Source: Streptomyces fragilis
GTDB lineage: Bacteria; Actinomycetota; Actinomycetes; Streptomycetales; Streptomycetaceae
DNA: 64,000 nt
Direction: 5' to 3'
NCBI RefSeq assembly: GCF_003112515.1
Contig: NZ_BEVZ01000004.1
Coordinates: forward strand, 558,001-622,000
Within the stretch, counting starts at the first letter, position 1, and every line of letters starts with the position of its first letter. Position numbers and translations under genes: made by a program. Positions 1-8,925 of the stretch are shown piece by piece. The notes beneath the pieces are model-generated. The model worked only from the letters and a program-made list of their open reading frames with translations, had not been told where the DNA came from and ran no database searches.

Positions 1-821
1 TCGTCGATCGGGCAGCCCTCGAACACCTCGCGGACGTGCGCGACCGCCTCCTCCTCGCTGCGGTCGGGGGCGTAGCGGAAGTTCACGGTGACGGTGCAGG
101 CGTCGGGGATGACGTTGCCGGCCACGCCGCCCTCGACGGCCACCGCGTTGAGGCCCTCGTGGTACTCCAGCCCGTCGATCACCGGGCGGCGCGGTTCGTA
201 GGCGGCCAGGCGTTCGAGGATCGGCGCGGCCGCGTGGATGGCGTTGGCGCCCATCCAGGAGCGCGCCGAGTGGGCCCGTTCGCCCGTGGTCCGCAGCTTC
301 ACCCTCAGGGTGCCCTGGCAGCCGCCCTCGACCTCGCCGTCGCTGGGCTCCAGGAGGACCGCGAAGTCGCCCGCCAGCCAGTCGGGGTGGGCCTCGGCCA
401 CGTGGCCCAGTCCGTTGAGACGGGCGTCGACCTCCTCGTTGTCGTAGAACACGAAGGTGAGGTCGCGGTTGGGCTCGGGGACGGTGGCGGCGATCCGCAG
501 CTGGACGGCGACGCCCGACTTCATGTCGCAGGTGCCGCAGCCCCAGAGCACGCCCTCCTCGTCCAGCCGCGAGGGCACGTTGCCGGCGATCGGCACGGTG
601 TCGATGTGCCCGGCGAGCACCACCCGCTCCGGGCGCCCGAGGTGGGTGCGGGCCACCACGTTGTTGCCGTGCCGGTCGACGGTCAGGTGGGGCAGCGTCC
701 GCAGCGCCGCCTCGATCGCGTCCGCGAGCGGCTTCTCGTTGCCGCTCTCGGAGGGGAAGTCCACCAGCCGCGCGGTCAGGTCGGCGGCGTCCGACGCAAG
801 GTCGAGCTCGGTTTCTGCCAT
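1..821 (-). CDS. dapE: Succinyl-diaminopimelate desuccinylase (partial, C-terminus outside window)
   Basis: Zn-dependent M20-family amidohydrolase that removes succinate from N-succinyl-LL-diaminopimelate in the cytoplasmic lysine/peptidoglycan pathway. The ATG at 821 (protein begins MAETELDLASD) opens a frame that stays open to base 3, giving about 273 codons; the family is about 355-375 residues, so the C-terminal part is beyond the edge. Visible metal and catalytic motifs are GHIDTVP, the GCGTCDMKSG aspartate, and the EE pair in YDNEEVDAH. It is divergent from the lipoprotein gene starting at 908, with 86 bases between. The nearby dapC supports the pathway call. Highly confident. Confidence 0.95.
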   Translation of the reverse strand, partial: MAETELDLASDAADLTARLVDFPSESGNEKPLADAIEAALRTLPHLTVDRHGNNVVARTHLGRPERVVLAGHIDTVPIAGNVPSRLDEEGVLWGCGTCDMKSGVAVQLRIAATVPEPNRDLTFVFYDNEEVDARLNGLGHVAEAHPDWLAGDFAVLLEPSDGEVEGGCQGTLRVKLRTTGERAHSARSWMGANAIHAAAPILERLAAYEPRRPVIDGLEYHEGLNAVAVEGGVAGNVIPDACTVTVNFRYAPDRSEEEAVAHVREVFEGCPID

Positions 822-907
822 GGCTCCGACCCTAACCCGTGCGGGCCGGCGAGAGGTTGTCCACAGGGGCTCGGGGTTGTGGGCGCACCTCGGTTAACGT
901 GTTACCC

Positions 908-1954
908 GTGACAGAGACGTCAACCGCCCCCAAGCGTCGTGGTCGCCTCGTCCGTTACGGGGCGGCCTTGACGGTGCTGTTCTCCCTCTCGGGTTGCTTC
1001 GTCTCCCGGTACCTGCCCGGCGGCGGAGCAGCCGACCCCGGGCCGGGCTGCGAGGTGGTGGCCTCCGGCGGCCGCGGCGAGCCCGCCCGGTACGAGTTCA
1101 CGCCCGAGCAGGCGGTGAACGCCGCCACCATCACCGCCGTCGGCACCGCGCGCGAGCTGCCCGAGCGGGCCGTCACCATCGCCCTGGCGACGGCGCTGCA
1201 GGAGTCCGCGCTGCGCAACATCCGCTACGGCGACCGGGACTCCCTCGGGCTGTTCCAGCAGCGGCCCTCGCAGGGCTGGGGCACGCCGGCGGAGATCATG
1301 GACCCGGCCTACGCGGCCGGCCAGTTCTACGACCACCTGGTGAAGGTCCAGGACTACAAGGACCTACCGCTGACGGTGGCCGCGCAGGAGGTGCAGCGCA
1401 GCGCGTACCCCGACGCCTACGCCAAGCACGAGCCCGACGCGCAACTGCTGGCGGCGGCGCTGACCGGCCGCAGCGCGGCCACCCTGACCTGCTCGGGGCG
1501 GCCCGCGCAGGAAGCGCCGGCCGGACCGGACGCGGTGCGCGCGGCGCTGACCCGGGACTTCGGCACCGAGGTGCTGGGCAAGGCCGGCGCGGAGGTTTCC
1601 GCCGGCCGGGGCGCGGCAGCCCGGCAGGCGGACGTCCGGCAGGGCGAGGAAGCGCGGGGGCACGTCTCGACGGCGGGCTCCCGGGACTCGGCGGCGCCGA
1701 AGTCGCCCTCCCCGGCGGCCGCCCGGACGGTGACGGTCCCGGTGGCGGAGCCGGGCGCCCGGAAGCGGGGCTGGCAGTTCGCCCACTGGGCGGTGGCCAA
1801 CGCCTCCGACCTCGGCCTCGAGCGGGTGGCCTACGGCGGCCGGGTGTGGACGGCGGACGAGGGTTCCTGGCAGAAGGCCGCCGGTGACGGCGCCGGGGGC
1901 GCACACGGTTCCCCGGCGACCGACAGCCGGGTCCGCATCGTGACCTCGCGTTAG
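908..1954 (+). CDS. Lysozyme-fold lipoprotein, function unknown
   Basis: Predicted 348-residue lipoprotein. From the GTG at 908 a basic N-region (KRRGRLVRYG) leads into a hydrophobic stretch and a lipobox LSGC with Cys at about residue 30. Residues of roughly 70-190 look like a lytic-transglycosylase/lysozyme-like fold: ALATALQESALRN followed by DSLGLFQQRPSQGWG, where the Glu of QES is the expected catalytic acid. The C-terminal half is Ala/Gly/Pro-rich and probably disordered, ending in a short conserved-looking piece (VRIVTS). Streptomyces homologues are often labelled 'heavy metal transporter', which nothing here supports. An in-frame start at 839 exists but would precede the signal sequence by 23 residues. 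TAACGT at 895-900 lies 7 bases before GTG, so the message may be leaderless. Confidence 0.7.
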   Translation: MTETSTAPKRRGRLVRYGAALTVLFSLSGCFVSRYLPGGGAADPGPGCEVVASGGRGEPARYEFTPEQAVNAATITAVGTARELPERAVTIALATALQESALRNIRYGDRDSLGLFQQRPSQGWGTPAEIMDPAYAAGQFYDHLVKVQDYKDLPLTVAAQEVQRSAYPDAYAKHEPDAQLLAAALTGRSAATLTCSGRPAQEAPAGPDAVRAALTRDFGTEVLGKAGAEVSAGRGAAARQADVRQGEEARGHVSTAGSRDSAAPKSPSPAAARTVTVPVAEPGARKRGWQFAHWAVANASDLGLERVAYGGRVWTADEGSWQKAAGDGAGGAHGSPATDSRVRIVTSR

Positions 1955-2374
1955 ACGGCCGGGCCCGCGGGGCCGGCCTGCGGGCCGGCCCGTCCGGCGT
2001 GCTTCCTTCCGGCGTGCGTCCCGCGGGCCACCCGCCCGGCCCGCCCACCACCGTCGTGCGGGCGTTCGACGAGTCACTCCGCGGGACCAACTCCACGACC
2101 GCCGCCCCGCGTCCGGCGGCGGTTTTCGCACTGGTGGCCCACCGGGCGCGGAATCCGTTGGGGCAGCTGCGGCGGAAGGTTTCCGCAGCGCGCCGACCCT
2201 TGTCCGGAACGCCCCGTTCCGTCCGCAGCCGATAATGCGACGCATTGCCAACTCTTTACGGCGGCGGTCCGCAACCTTCGCCCCGCCCGGTCCGTAATCA
2301 CTGCGTCCGCCTCACCGGACCCAGACCTGGCGGCCGCCCCGCGAGGCGGCCGCGGACCGAACAGAAGGAGCACC
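1955..2374. other. Intergenic region with terminator and upstream region of the small secreted protein
   Basis: 420 bases without a convincing gene. The left part carries the GC-rich stem at 1970-1991. The right part (about 2230-2300) is locally AT-richer and should hold the promoter for the gene at 2375, but I see no clear -35/-10 pair. Open frames here lack Streptomyces codon bias. Confidence 0.5.
1970..1991 (+). terminator. Probable rho-independent terminator
   Basis: Perfect 9-bp stem GGGCCGGCC / GGCCGGCCC (1970-1978 with 1983-1991) around a 4-base loop, 15 bases after the stop of the lipoprotein gene. No T-run. Confidence 0.5.
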
Positions 2375-2776
2375 ATGTCCCTCCCCCTGACCCGCCGGAT
2401 CGCCCGTGCCGCCCTCCTCGTCGCCGCGGGCGCCGCGCCCGTCGTCGGTGCGGCCGGCGCCGCGCAGGCCGCCCCCGCGGTCCCGGACCTGGCTCCGCTG
2501 TCGGCGCTGGACGGCGCCGGCGACCTGGGTTCCGCCCTGAGCGGCGTGACCTCCCACGCGACCGGCCTCACGGGCCAGGCCGGCGGCGCGTTCGAGGGCG
2601 GCACCAAGGCCGCCGAGGGCGGCGTCGGCATGGCCACCAAGGCCGCCGAGGGCGCTCCGGACGTCCAGCAGGTGGTGGGCGGCGTGGCCGGGCAGGCGGG
2701 CACCATGGTCGGCGACGCCACCGGCGAGCTGCCGGTGGGCGACCTGCCGGTCGGCACCCTCCCGCTGCCGGTCTGA
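2375..2776 (+). CDS. Small secreted protein of unknown function
   Basis: 133-residue exported protein. A good ribosome binding site (AAGGAG) precedes ATG at 2375. Residues 1-34 form a classic Sec signal peptide: basic RR, hydrophobic core ALLVAAGAAPVVGAAGA, cleavage near AQA|A. The mature part is Gly/Ala/Val-rich with near-repeats (GGTKAAEGG, MATKAAEGAP) and no catalytic motif. Similar short secreted Streptomyces proteins are sometimes mislabelled ATP-binding protein; there is no nucleotide-binding motif here. Lone gene, convergent with dapC. Function unknown. Confidence 0.75.
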   Translation: MSLPLTRRIARAALLVAAGAAPVVGAAGAAQAAPAVPDLAPLSALDGAGDLGSALSGVTSHATGLTGQAGGAFEGGTKAAEGGVGMATKAAEGAPDVQQVVGGVAGQAGTMVGDATGELPVGDLPVGTLPLPV

Positions 2777-2795
2777 CGCCGCCCCGCACGACGGC

Positions 2796-2828
2796 AGGGC
2801 CCCCGGCGCGCACGGCGCCGGGGGCCCT
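2796..2828. terminator. Bidirectional terminator between convergent genes
   Basis: Perfect 14-bp stem AGGGCCCCCGGCGC / GCGCCGGGGGCCCT (2796-2809 with 2815-2828), 5-base loop, centred between the stop at 2776 and the dapC stop at 2846. Confidence 0.75.
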
Positions 2829-2845
2829 CGCGTTTTCCCGGGGCG

Positions 2846-3943
2846 TCAGCCCAGGCGGGCCGCCGCGGCGGCCACCCGCTCGTCGGTGGCGGTGAACGCC
2901 ACCCGGACGTGGCGCTCGCCGGCCGGGCCGTAGAAGTCGCCAGGGGCCACCAGGATGCCCAGCGAGGCCAGGTACGCCACGGTGTCCCAGCAGGACTCGT
3001 CGCGGGTGGCCCACAGGTACAGGCTGGCCTCGCTGTGCTCGATGCGGAAGCCGTGCCGCTCCAGCGCCCCGCGCAGCGTCTCGCGCCGGGCCGCGTACCG
3101 CTCCCGCTGCTCGGCCACGTGGGCGTCGTCGCCCAGCGCGGCCACCACGGCGGCCTGGGTGGGCATGGAGGTCATCATGCCGCCGTGCTTGCGCAGCTGC
3201 AGCAGCGGCATCAGCACCGCGGAGTCACCGAGCAGGAACGCCGCCCGGTAGCCGGCCAGGTTGGACCGCTTGGAGAGCGAGTGGACGGCCACCAGGCCCT
3301 CGTACGAGCCGCCGCAGACGTCCGGGTGGAGCACCGACACCGGGTCGGCCTCCCAGCCGAGTTCCAGGTAGCACTCGTCGGAGACGACCAGCACGCCGTG
3401 CTCGCGCGCCCAGGCGACGATCCGCCGCAGCTCCTCCTCGGGCAGCACGCGGCCGGTCGGGTTGGACGGCGAGTTCAGCCAGAGCAGCTTGAGTCCGGCC
3501 GGGTCCAGGTCGGCCACCGGGTCGTCGTAGGCGACGTGGCGGGCGCCGGCCAGCCGGGCGCCGACCTCGTAGGTGGGGTAGGCCAGCCGCGGGAAGGCCA
3601 CGGTGTCGCCGGGGCCGAGCCCCAGCTGGATCGGCAGCCAGGCCACCAGTTCCTTGGAGCCCACCACCGGCAGCACCTGCCGGTGCGTCAGGTCGCGTGC
3701 GCCGAGGCGGCGCCCGGCCCAGCCGGTGATCGCGTCACGGAGCTCGGGGGTGCCCCAGACCGTCGGGTAGCCCGGCGAGTCGGCCGCAGCGGCCAGCGCC
3801 TTCTGGATCAGGTCCGGCACCGGGTCGACCGGCGTGCCGACGGAGAGGTCCACGACGCCGTCCGGGTGCCCCGCCGCCGTCGCCTTGTAGGGCTCCAGCT
3901 TGTCCCAGGGGAAGTCCGGCAGGCGGCTCAGGAGCTCGGACAC
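2846..3943 (-). CDS. dapC: Succinyldiaminopimelate aminotransferase (DapC-type)
   Basis: PLP-dependent class I/II aminotransferase, 365 residues, making N-succinyl-LL-2,6-diaminopimelate in the cytoplasmic lysine/peptidoglycan pathway. Visible fold-type I landmarks: GYPTVWGTPELRDAI (substrate-binding loop), WLNSPSNPTGRVLP, the VVSDECYLELGW aspartate, and the Schiff-base lysine in HSLSKRSNLAGYR. Starts with GTG at 3943, with only a weak ribosome site. The ferredoxin gene lies directly upstream on the same strand (stop 4081), the usual actinobacterial fdxA-dapC arrangement, and dapE is in the same window. Could also serve as a glutamate-prephenate aminotransferase, but context favours DapC. Confidence 0.9.
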   Translation of the reverse strand: MSELLSRLPDFPWDKLEPYKATAAGHPDGVVDLSVGTPVDPVPDLIQKALAAAADSPGYPTVWGTPELRDAITGWAGRRLGARDLTHRQVLPVVGSKELVAWLPIQLGLGPGDTVAFPRLAYPTYEVGARLAGARHVAYDDPVADLDPAGLKLLWLNSPSNPTGRVLPEEELRRIVAWAREHGVLVVSDECYLELGWEADPVSVLHPDVCGGSYEGLVAVHSLSKRSNLAGYRAAFLLGDSAVLMPLLQLRKHGGMMTSMPTQAAVVAALGDDAHVAEQRERYAARRETLRGALERHGFRIEHSEASLYLWATRDESCWDTVAYLASLGILVAPGDFYGPAGERHVRVAFTATDERVAAAAARLG

Positions 3944-4080
3944 GGGTTTCGCTCACTTTCCTCGTGCCGCGGCGCCCGCGGCGTGGGGGCGGAACGCCTC
4001 GGTCCCGCAGGCGACCGATGCCGGATCGCCGTACGGGACCGAGGGGGAGAGATCACGGAGGATCACTCCGACGGGTTCCG

Positions 4081-4401
4081 CTACTGGTTCTGCGGGGGCA
4101 GCGCGGCGACGAACGGGTGGTCGCGCTCGATCAGGCCCAGCTTGCTGGCCCCGCCGGGAGAGCCGAGCTCGTCGAAGAACTCCACATTGGCCTTGTAGTA
4201 GTCCTTCCACTCGTCCGGCGTGTCGTCCTCGTAGAAGATGGCCTCGACCGGGCAGACCGGCTCGCAGGCCCCACAGTCGACGCACTCATCCGGGTGGATG
4301 TAGAGGGAGCGCTGCCCCTCGTAGATGCAGTCGACCGGGCACTCCTCGATGCACGCCTTGTCCTTCACGTCGACACAAGGCTGCGCGATGACGTAGGTCA
4401 C
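4081..4401 (-). CDS. fdxA: 7Fe ferredoxin (3Fe-4S/4Fe-4S)
   Basis: 106-residue low-potential electron carrier. Start GTG at 4401 with ribosome site GGAGGA spaced well (the longer upstream frame has no support). The first cluster region reads CVDVKDKACIEECPVDC and the second CVDCGACEPVCPVEAI, the spacing pattern of actinobacterial seven-iron ferredoxins with one 3Fe-4S and one 4Fe-4S cluster. The C-terminal 45 residues (WKDYYKANVEFF...) are the usual tail of this family. Likely donor to P450s or other oxidoreductases; conserved neighbour of dapC without a known functional link. Confidence 0.95.
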   Translation of the reverse strand: MTYVIAQPCVDVKDKACIEECPVDCIYEGQRSLYIHPDECVDCGACEPVCPVEAIFYEDDTPDEWKDYYKANVEFFDELGSPGGASKLGLIERDHPFVAALPPQNQ

Positions 4402-4541
4402 GCTGTCGTTCCTCCTCGATAGGGCGCTGGCGGGCCTCCGCAGGCTCCGCCGCCTGGCGCGCGGGAGCGCGGCGTCGTCGATGCCCGCCCCTAGTATCTC
4501 CACTTCGGGACCCGAACCGAACACGAGGGGTGAACCGACCC

Positions 4542-5564
4542 GTGGAATTCTCCACCGCAGCTCGAGCCGCGCTGCACCTTACCGGCTCTGACGTGGGCAA
4601 ACGCGTCTCCGTACGGCGGCTCGCCGAAGAGGGCGGCGCGGGGGCGAAGTTCACCGACACGGTCGGCGTTCTCACATCATGGGACGACGGCGTGCTCCTG
4701 ATCACCCGTCGGAACGGCGAGCGGGTGCGGATCGAGGAGTCCGCCCTCGTGGCGGGCAAGGTCGTGCCGGACGCTCCGGCGCGCCGCCGCGGTCCCGCCG
4801 CGACCTGTCCGGAGCTCTCCCGCGTCAGCGCGCGGGCGTGGCCGCCGGTGGAGAGCGAGCCGCTCGGCGAGTGGGTGCTGCGCGCCTCCTCCGGGTTCAC
4901 CCGGCGCGCCAACTCGGTCCTCCCGCTGGGTGATCCGGGGCGGGACCTGGACGAGGCGCTGGAGGCCGTGCGCGCCTGGTACGCCGCACGGGGGCTGCCC
5001 GCCTACGTCCAGGCGGCGACCGGCGCCCAGGGCGCGGACGAACTGCTCTGCGCCGCGCTGGAGGACCGCGGCTGGGTCCGTGAGGTGACCGCGGAGCTGT
5101 GGATCGGCGGCCTGGCGGCCGTGGCCGACGCCGTGGACCCGGCGGGGGCCGGACGGGGGGCGCCGGCCCCGGTGGAGTTCTCCCGGCACACGAGCGAGTC
5201 CTGGCTGGCGCGTTACCGGCGCAAGGGCGTCAGCGAGGTGGCCCGCCGGGTGCTGGAGGGCGGACCGTCGGTCTGGTTCGCGACCGTCCCCGGCGCGGAC
5301 GGCGAGCCGCCCGCGGCGATCGGGCGCTGCGTGGTGGACGGCCGGTGGGCCGGGTTCGCCGCCGTCGAGGTCGCTCCGGAACGGCGGCGTGAAGGGCTGG
5401 CGACCCGGGTGATGGCGGCGCTCGCCGGGAAGGCGATGGAGGAGGGCGCCTCGGCGGGCTGGCTCCAGGTGGAGACCGACAACACCGGGGCGCGGCGGCT
5501 CTACGACGCCCTGGGCTTCACCGCCCACCACGCCTACCACCACTACCGCTCCCCCGAGGCCTGA
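4542..5564 (+). CDS. GNAT family N-acetyltransferase with N-terminal SH3-like module
   Basis: 340-residue protein. GAGGGG at 4525-4530 sits 11 bases before GTG 4542, while GTG 4530 overlaps it, so 4542 is the preferred start. Residues 1-75 form a small beta-rich module (DVGKRVSVRRL...TDTVGVLTSWDDG), then a low-complexity linker, then an acetyltransferase region. GNAT motif A is VAPERRREGLATRVM near residues 275-292, followed by LQVETDNTGARRLYDALGF, the usual acceptor-side helix. The architecture matches the actinobacterial Rv0428c-like group. Acceptor substrate unknown. The next gene starts 17 bases downstream, so the two are probably co-transcribed. Confidence 0.8.
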   Translation: MEFSTAARAALHLTGSDVGKRVSVRRLAEEGGAGAKFTDTVGVLTSWDDGVLLITRRNGERVRIEESALVAGKVVPDAPARRRGPAATCPELSRVSARAWPPVESEPLGEWVLRASSGFTRRANSVLPLGDPGRDLDEALEAVRAWYAARGLPAYVQAATGAQGADELLCAALEDRGWVREVTAELWIGGLAAVADAVDPAGAGRGAPAPVEFSRHTSESWLARYRRKGVSEVARRVLEGGPSVWFATVPGADGEPPAAIGRCVVDGRWAGFAAVEVAPERRREGLATRVMAALAGKAMEEGASAGWLQVETDNTGARRLYDALGFTAHHAYHHYRSPEA

Positions 5565-5581
5565 GGAGGCGACCGCACGGC

Positions 5582-6460
5582 ATGCTGACCCCCAAACCTC
5601 CCACCCCGGCCGGGCCGGGGCAACGCGCCCGCTGGACCGCCCGGTTCGCCGCCGAGGCCCGAGCCGAGCGTCCCGACCTGGTGATGCTCTGTCTGCTGAT
5701 CGGCGCGGTCGCGGACGGCTCGCTCGACGAGAGCGGCATGGACGAGGCCCAGATGGAGCTCGACCGGCTGGCCGGGCTGCTGCCCTACCGGCCGGGCGGC
5801 CCTCGCGAGTGGGCCGAGGCGGCGCGCCGGCTGCTCGGCGAGGGCGAGGGCTTCGGCGGCGGCCGGGCCGACTACCGCGACCTGCGGTCCTCGCTGCTGC
5901 ACGAGGTGCTGCGGCGCAGGCGGGGTCTGCCGATCCTGCTGTCGGTGGTGTGGACCGAGGTCGCCCGCCGGGCGGGCGCCCCCGTCCACGGCGTGGCGCT
6001 GCCGGGCCACTTCGTCGTCGGCTTCGGGCCCGCGGACGATCCGGCGCGGCAGGTGCTGGCCGACCCGTTCGCGGGCGGACGGCTGCTCACCGGGCCCGAC
6101 GCCGAACTGCTGGTGCTGGACGCCACGGGCGACTCCCCGGACCCGGCGGACCCCTCGGTGTGGACGCCCGCCCGGCCGCTGGAGGTGGTGCTGCGGATCC
6201 TCAACAACATCCGTGCCTGGGCGGCGGCCCGCCCCGAGCAGTCCGCGACCGCGCTGTGGGCGCTGGAGCTGTCGCTGCTGCTGCCCGCCCGGCCGGCGAC
6301 CCTGCGCCACGAGTACGCCCAGCTGCTGATCGCCAGGGGCGACTTCATGGCCGGGGCGGAGGAACTCGAGGTGTACGCCGACGTGGTGGAGGCGGTGGAC
6401 GAGGAACTGGCGGAGCGGGTGCGCGGCCAGGCCCGCGCGGCCCGCGCCCGCCTCAACTGA
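5582..6460 (+). CDS. SirB1/transglutaminase-like protein
   Basis: 292 residues. The N-terminal 190 residues match the SirB1-type transglutaminase-like core seen in many bacteria: DYRDLRSSLLHEVLRRRRGLPILLS and GVALPGHFVVGF. The C-terminal third (residues 200-290) is helical with TPR-like pairs (RPATLRHEYAQLLIARGDFMAGAEELEVY). Biochemical role is not established; most members lack a clear protease activity. Follows the GNAT gene by 17 bases and ends at a strong stem-loop shared with a convergent gene. Confidence 0.75.
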   Translation: MLTPKPPTPAGPGQRARWTARFAAEARAERPDLVMLCLLIGAVADGSLDESGMDEAQMELDRLAGLLPYRPGGPREWAEAARRLLGEGEGFGGGRADYRDLRSSLLHEVLRRRRGLPILLSVVWTEVARRAGAPVHGVALPGHFVVGFGPADDPARQVLADPFAGGRLLTGPDAELLVLDATGDSPDPADPSVWTPARPLEVVLRILNNIRAWAAARPEQSATALWALELSLLLPARPATLRHEYAQLLIARGDFMAGAEELEVYADVVEAVDEELAERVRGQARAARARLN

Positions 6461-6536
6461 CCCGGCGCCCCCTGCCCGACCGGCCCGTTCGCGACCGAAC
6501 CGGCGCCCTGCCGCAGGGCTCGGCCCGTACGCGAAC

Positions 6537-6576
6537 GGGTCCGCCCGCACGCCTCCGGGGCGGTGCGGGCGGACCC
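6537..6576. terminator. Bidirectional terminator
   Basis: Perfect 14-bp stem GGGTCCGCCCGCAC / GTGCGGGCGGACCC (6537-6550 with 6563-6576), 12-base loop, between the stop at 6460 and the minus-strand stop at 6599. Confidence 0.7.
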
Positions 6577-6598
6577 GTCGGTGCGGCAGTGCCGCGGG

Positions 6599-8746
6599 TC
6601 AGCTGGGGTCGGTGTCGATGACGCCGACCCGCTCGGTGGTGCTGACCAGGGCCGGACGCAGCGCTCCGATGACGTCCTCGACGGTCACCGGGGTCTTCTT
6701 GCCGGTGCCGCGGGTGATCAGCACGCCGTCGAAGGTCTCGCCGTACAGCTTCTCCAGCTCGGCCTTGTCGTAGCTCTCCACCAGCCGGCCGTCGACGGCC
6801 TGCACCCGCAGGAAGCGCCACAGCGACTTCTCCGGGCTGAAGGAGATGGTGTGCGCGGCGTCGGTCTGCACGGTCACCAGACCGGACATGGCGGGCCGGG
6901 CGAACTCCTTCATCATCCGGTCCACCTCGGCGTCCGGGACGCTGGGCTCGCGGGTGGCGACCGGCAGCTCGACGGCCCCGGCCTCGCCGGTGGCGACCTG
7001 CCGGCGGTAGGCCTCCTTGACGGCGGGGAGGGCCTTCTCGACGTCGAGCCCCTTGCCGGGCTTGCCGTGGACCGCGACGGCCTTGCCCGCCTTGAACTCG
7101 ATGCCGCCCTCGGTGACCGAGCCGGCGCCGCCGGCGGCCTCCTCGAGCGCGGCGCGCAGCTTCTCGGAGTCGACCGGCAGGTTGGGCTCGATCTCGCGCT
7201 CCTGGCCGAAGAGCGAGCCGATCACCGAGACCGGGTTGTAGTCGCTCTTCGCGGCGGCGCCGACGGTGGCCCGGGTGTCGAGGTCCAGGCCGGCCCGGTC
7301 GGGCTCGAGGCTGACGGTGTCGCCCTCGACGGTGAGCTGCAGCGGCTTGTCCGCGCGGTCGCCCAGGGCCTGGTCCAGCTTCTGCGCGGCCTCGTCACGG
7401 GTGCCGCCGCCTATCTCCACGCCGAGCACGGTGGTGCCCTTGGGCACGTCGGAGTGGTTCAGCAGCAGTCCGGCGCCGTACGCCACGGCGCACAGGGCCA
7501 CCAGGCCGCCGCCGAGCAGGGCCAGCTTGTTGCGCCCCTTCTTCCGCGCGGGCTGCGCCGCCGGGGCGGGCACGGGCGCCGGGGCGGGGGCCACGGGACC
7601 GCCGGGCCTGCCCGGCGGGGGCGCGGCGGGACCGCCGTGGACGCCGCCGGCCGGTCCGGCCGGACCGGAGCCCCCGGGCACCCGGGGAAGCCCGCTGGTG
7701 AGCGTGTCGCCGGAGATGGTGTCCCGGCGGGGGGCGCCCGGAGCGGCCGGGGCGCCGGTACCGCCGCTGCCGCCGGGGAAGGGCCGCTGCGGGGTGAGGA
7801 CCGCGGTGTCGTCGCTCAGGCCGCCGCCGAGGTCGGGGGTGAGCGGGCCGCTGCCGGTGACGGGGCCGCCGGTGGGGCCCGTGGGGGGCTTGGGACCGGT
7901 CCCCTGCCCGGCCGGGCCGCCGCCCGGCGCCTGACCGCCGCGGGGGGCGAACGGGCCGGCGTTGAGCGCCTCGGTGACGTCGACCGAGCCGGTGCCGCCG
8001 CCGTGGCCGGGAGCCACCGGTCCGCCGGTCGCGCCGGGGAGCCCGGCGCCGTTGGTACCGCCCGGGCGCGGGGCGCCGGGGGCGCCCGACGCGCCGGAGG
8101 GACGCGGGGCGCCCGGCGGGCGCTGCCCGGTGGGCGCGCCGCCGCCGGGGCGGGGCGCGGTGGGGCGCTGCGGGAGGGCCGGGGCGCCGGCGGCGGACGT
8201 GCGGCTCTGGCCACCGGCCGCCGGGGCTCCACCCTGGCCCGGAGTTCCGCCCTGGCCCGGAGTTCCACCCTGGCCGCGGGCGCCACCCTGGCCCAAAGCA
8301 CCTCCCTGGCCCGGAGCGCCGCCCTGGGAGGGCGGGCCGGGCAGCGCCGGCCGGCCCTGCGCGGCGGTCTCGGACGCGCCCTGCGGCGGGGCCGAGGGGG
8401 CCTTGCGCGGCGCGAACCAGTCGCTGGTCTTCTCCTTCGCCGGGGCGGCGGGAGAGGACGGGGAGGACGGCTTGTCGCCGGACGCGGCGGACGGGGGCAC
8501 GGCACTCCCGGACGGCGCGGCGGGACCGCCCGCCTCGGGCTGGTCGCCCTGGGCGGGGGAACCGTCGCCGACCGGTGTGCGTACCACCACGGGCGGGATC
8601 GGCCGGGACCCGGGGATGTTGATCTTCACCCGGGTCGTCAGTGTGGTCTCGGTCTTACGCTCCTCGGGCCGCGACGGCTCGGAGGGGTGCGAGGATCCGC
8701 CGGGCCCGTTGGGCGTGGGGGACGGACTGTCAGTTTCACGACTCAA
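6599..8746 (-). CDS. Proline/glycine-rich single-span membrane protein with extracytoplasmic YoaR-type wall-binding domains
   Basis: 715 residues. Residues 1-395 are Pro/Gly/Ala/Gln-rich and probably disordered, including an 18-nt-periodic GQGG tract at residues 139-175. A basic stop (RKKGRNK) then a single membrane helix (about 402-428) place the remaining 285 residues outside. The outer part begins VPKGTTVLGVEIGGGTRDEAAQKL, the start of the PG_binding_4/YoaR module that usually precedes VanW domains, and has two such repeats; no VanW or L,D-transpeptidase catalytic Cys is present. Likely a cell-wall-associated protein with a cytoplasmic scaffold tail. Upstream, on the same strand, are DUF6113 and mshB genes, 179 bases away. 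Confidence 0.65.
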   Translation of the reverse strand: MSRETDSPSPTPNGPGGSSHPSEPSRPEERKTETTLTTRVKINIPGSRPIPPVVVRTPVGDGSPAQGDQPEAGGPAAPSGSAVPPSAASGDKPSSPSSPAAPAKEKTSDWFAPRKAPSAPPQGASETAAQGRPALPGPPSQGGAPGQGGALGQGGARGQGGTPGQGGTPGQGGAPAAGGQSRTSAAGAPALPQRPTAPRPGGGAPTGQRPPGAPRPSGASGAPGAPRPGGTNGAGLPGATGGPVAPGHGGGTGSVDVTEALNAGPFAPRGGQAPGGGPAGQGTGPKPPTGPTGGPVTGSGPLTPDLGGGLSDDTAVLTPQRPFPGGSGGTGAPAAPGAPRRDTISGDTLTSGLPRVPGGSGPAGPAGGVHGGPAAPPPGRPGGPVAPAPAPVPAPAAQPARKKGRNKLALLGGGLVALCAVAYGAGLLLNHSDVPKGTTVLGVEIGGGTRDEAAQKLDQALGDRADKPLQLTVEGDTVSLEPDRAGLDLDTRATVGAAAKSDYNPVSVIGSLFGQEREIEPNLPVDSEKLRAALEEAAGGAGSVTEGGIEFKAGKAVAVHGKPGKGLDVEKALPAVKEAYRRQVATGEAGAVELPVATREPSVPDAEVDRMMKEFARPAMSGLVTVQTDAAHTISFSPEKSLWRFLRVQAVDGRLVESYDKAELEKLYGETFDGVLITRGTGKKTPVTVEDVIGALRPALVSTTERVGVIDTDPS

Positions 8747-8925
8747 GGCAGGTTCTCCCGGTTGGCTCCGCCGCCCGTCACGACCTCACAGCGGGCTTCT
8801 CGGCGGCGCGCTCCACGATACTGGCCGCTTCCCGCGGGTAACCCACGGCCGAGGGCTTTCCCGCCCCGGGGGACGCCGGGACGGCAGGACGAAGCGGGAC
8901 GTCTCTCCCAAGTCGGGCGGCTGAC

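Noticed and set aside
839..907. Longer N-terminus of the lysozyme-fold lipoprotein
   Set aside because: The signal sequence and lipobox fit the GTG at 908; the extra 23 residues add charged sequence before the signal.
36..911. Long plus-strand open frame over the dapE region
   Set aside because: Antisense to dapE, with His/Gly/Val-rich translation and no ribosome site; a GC-rich shadow frame.
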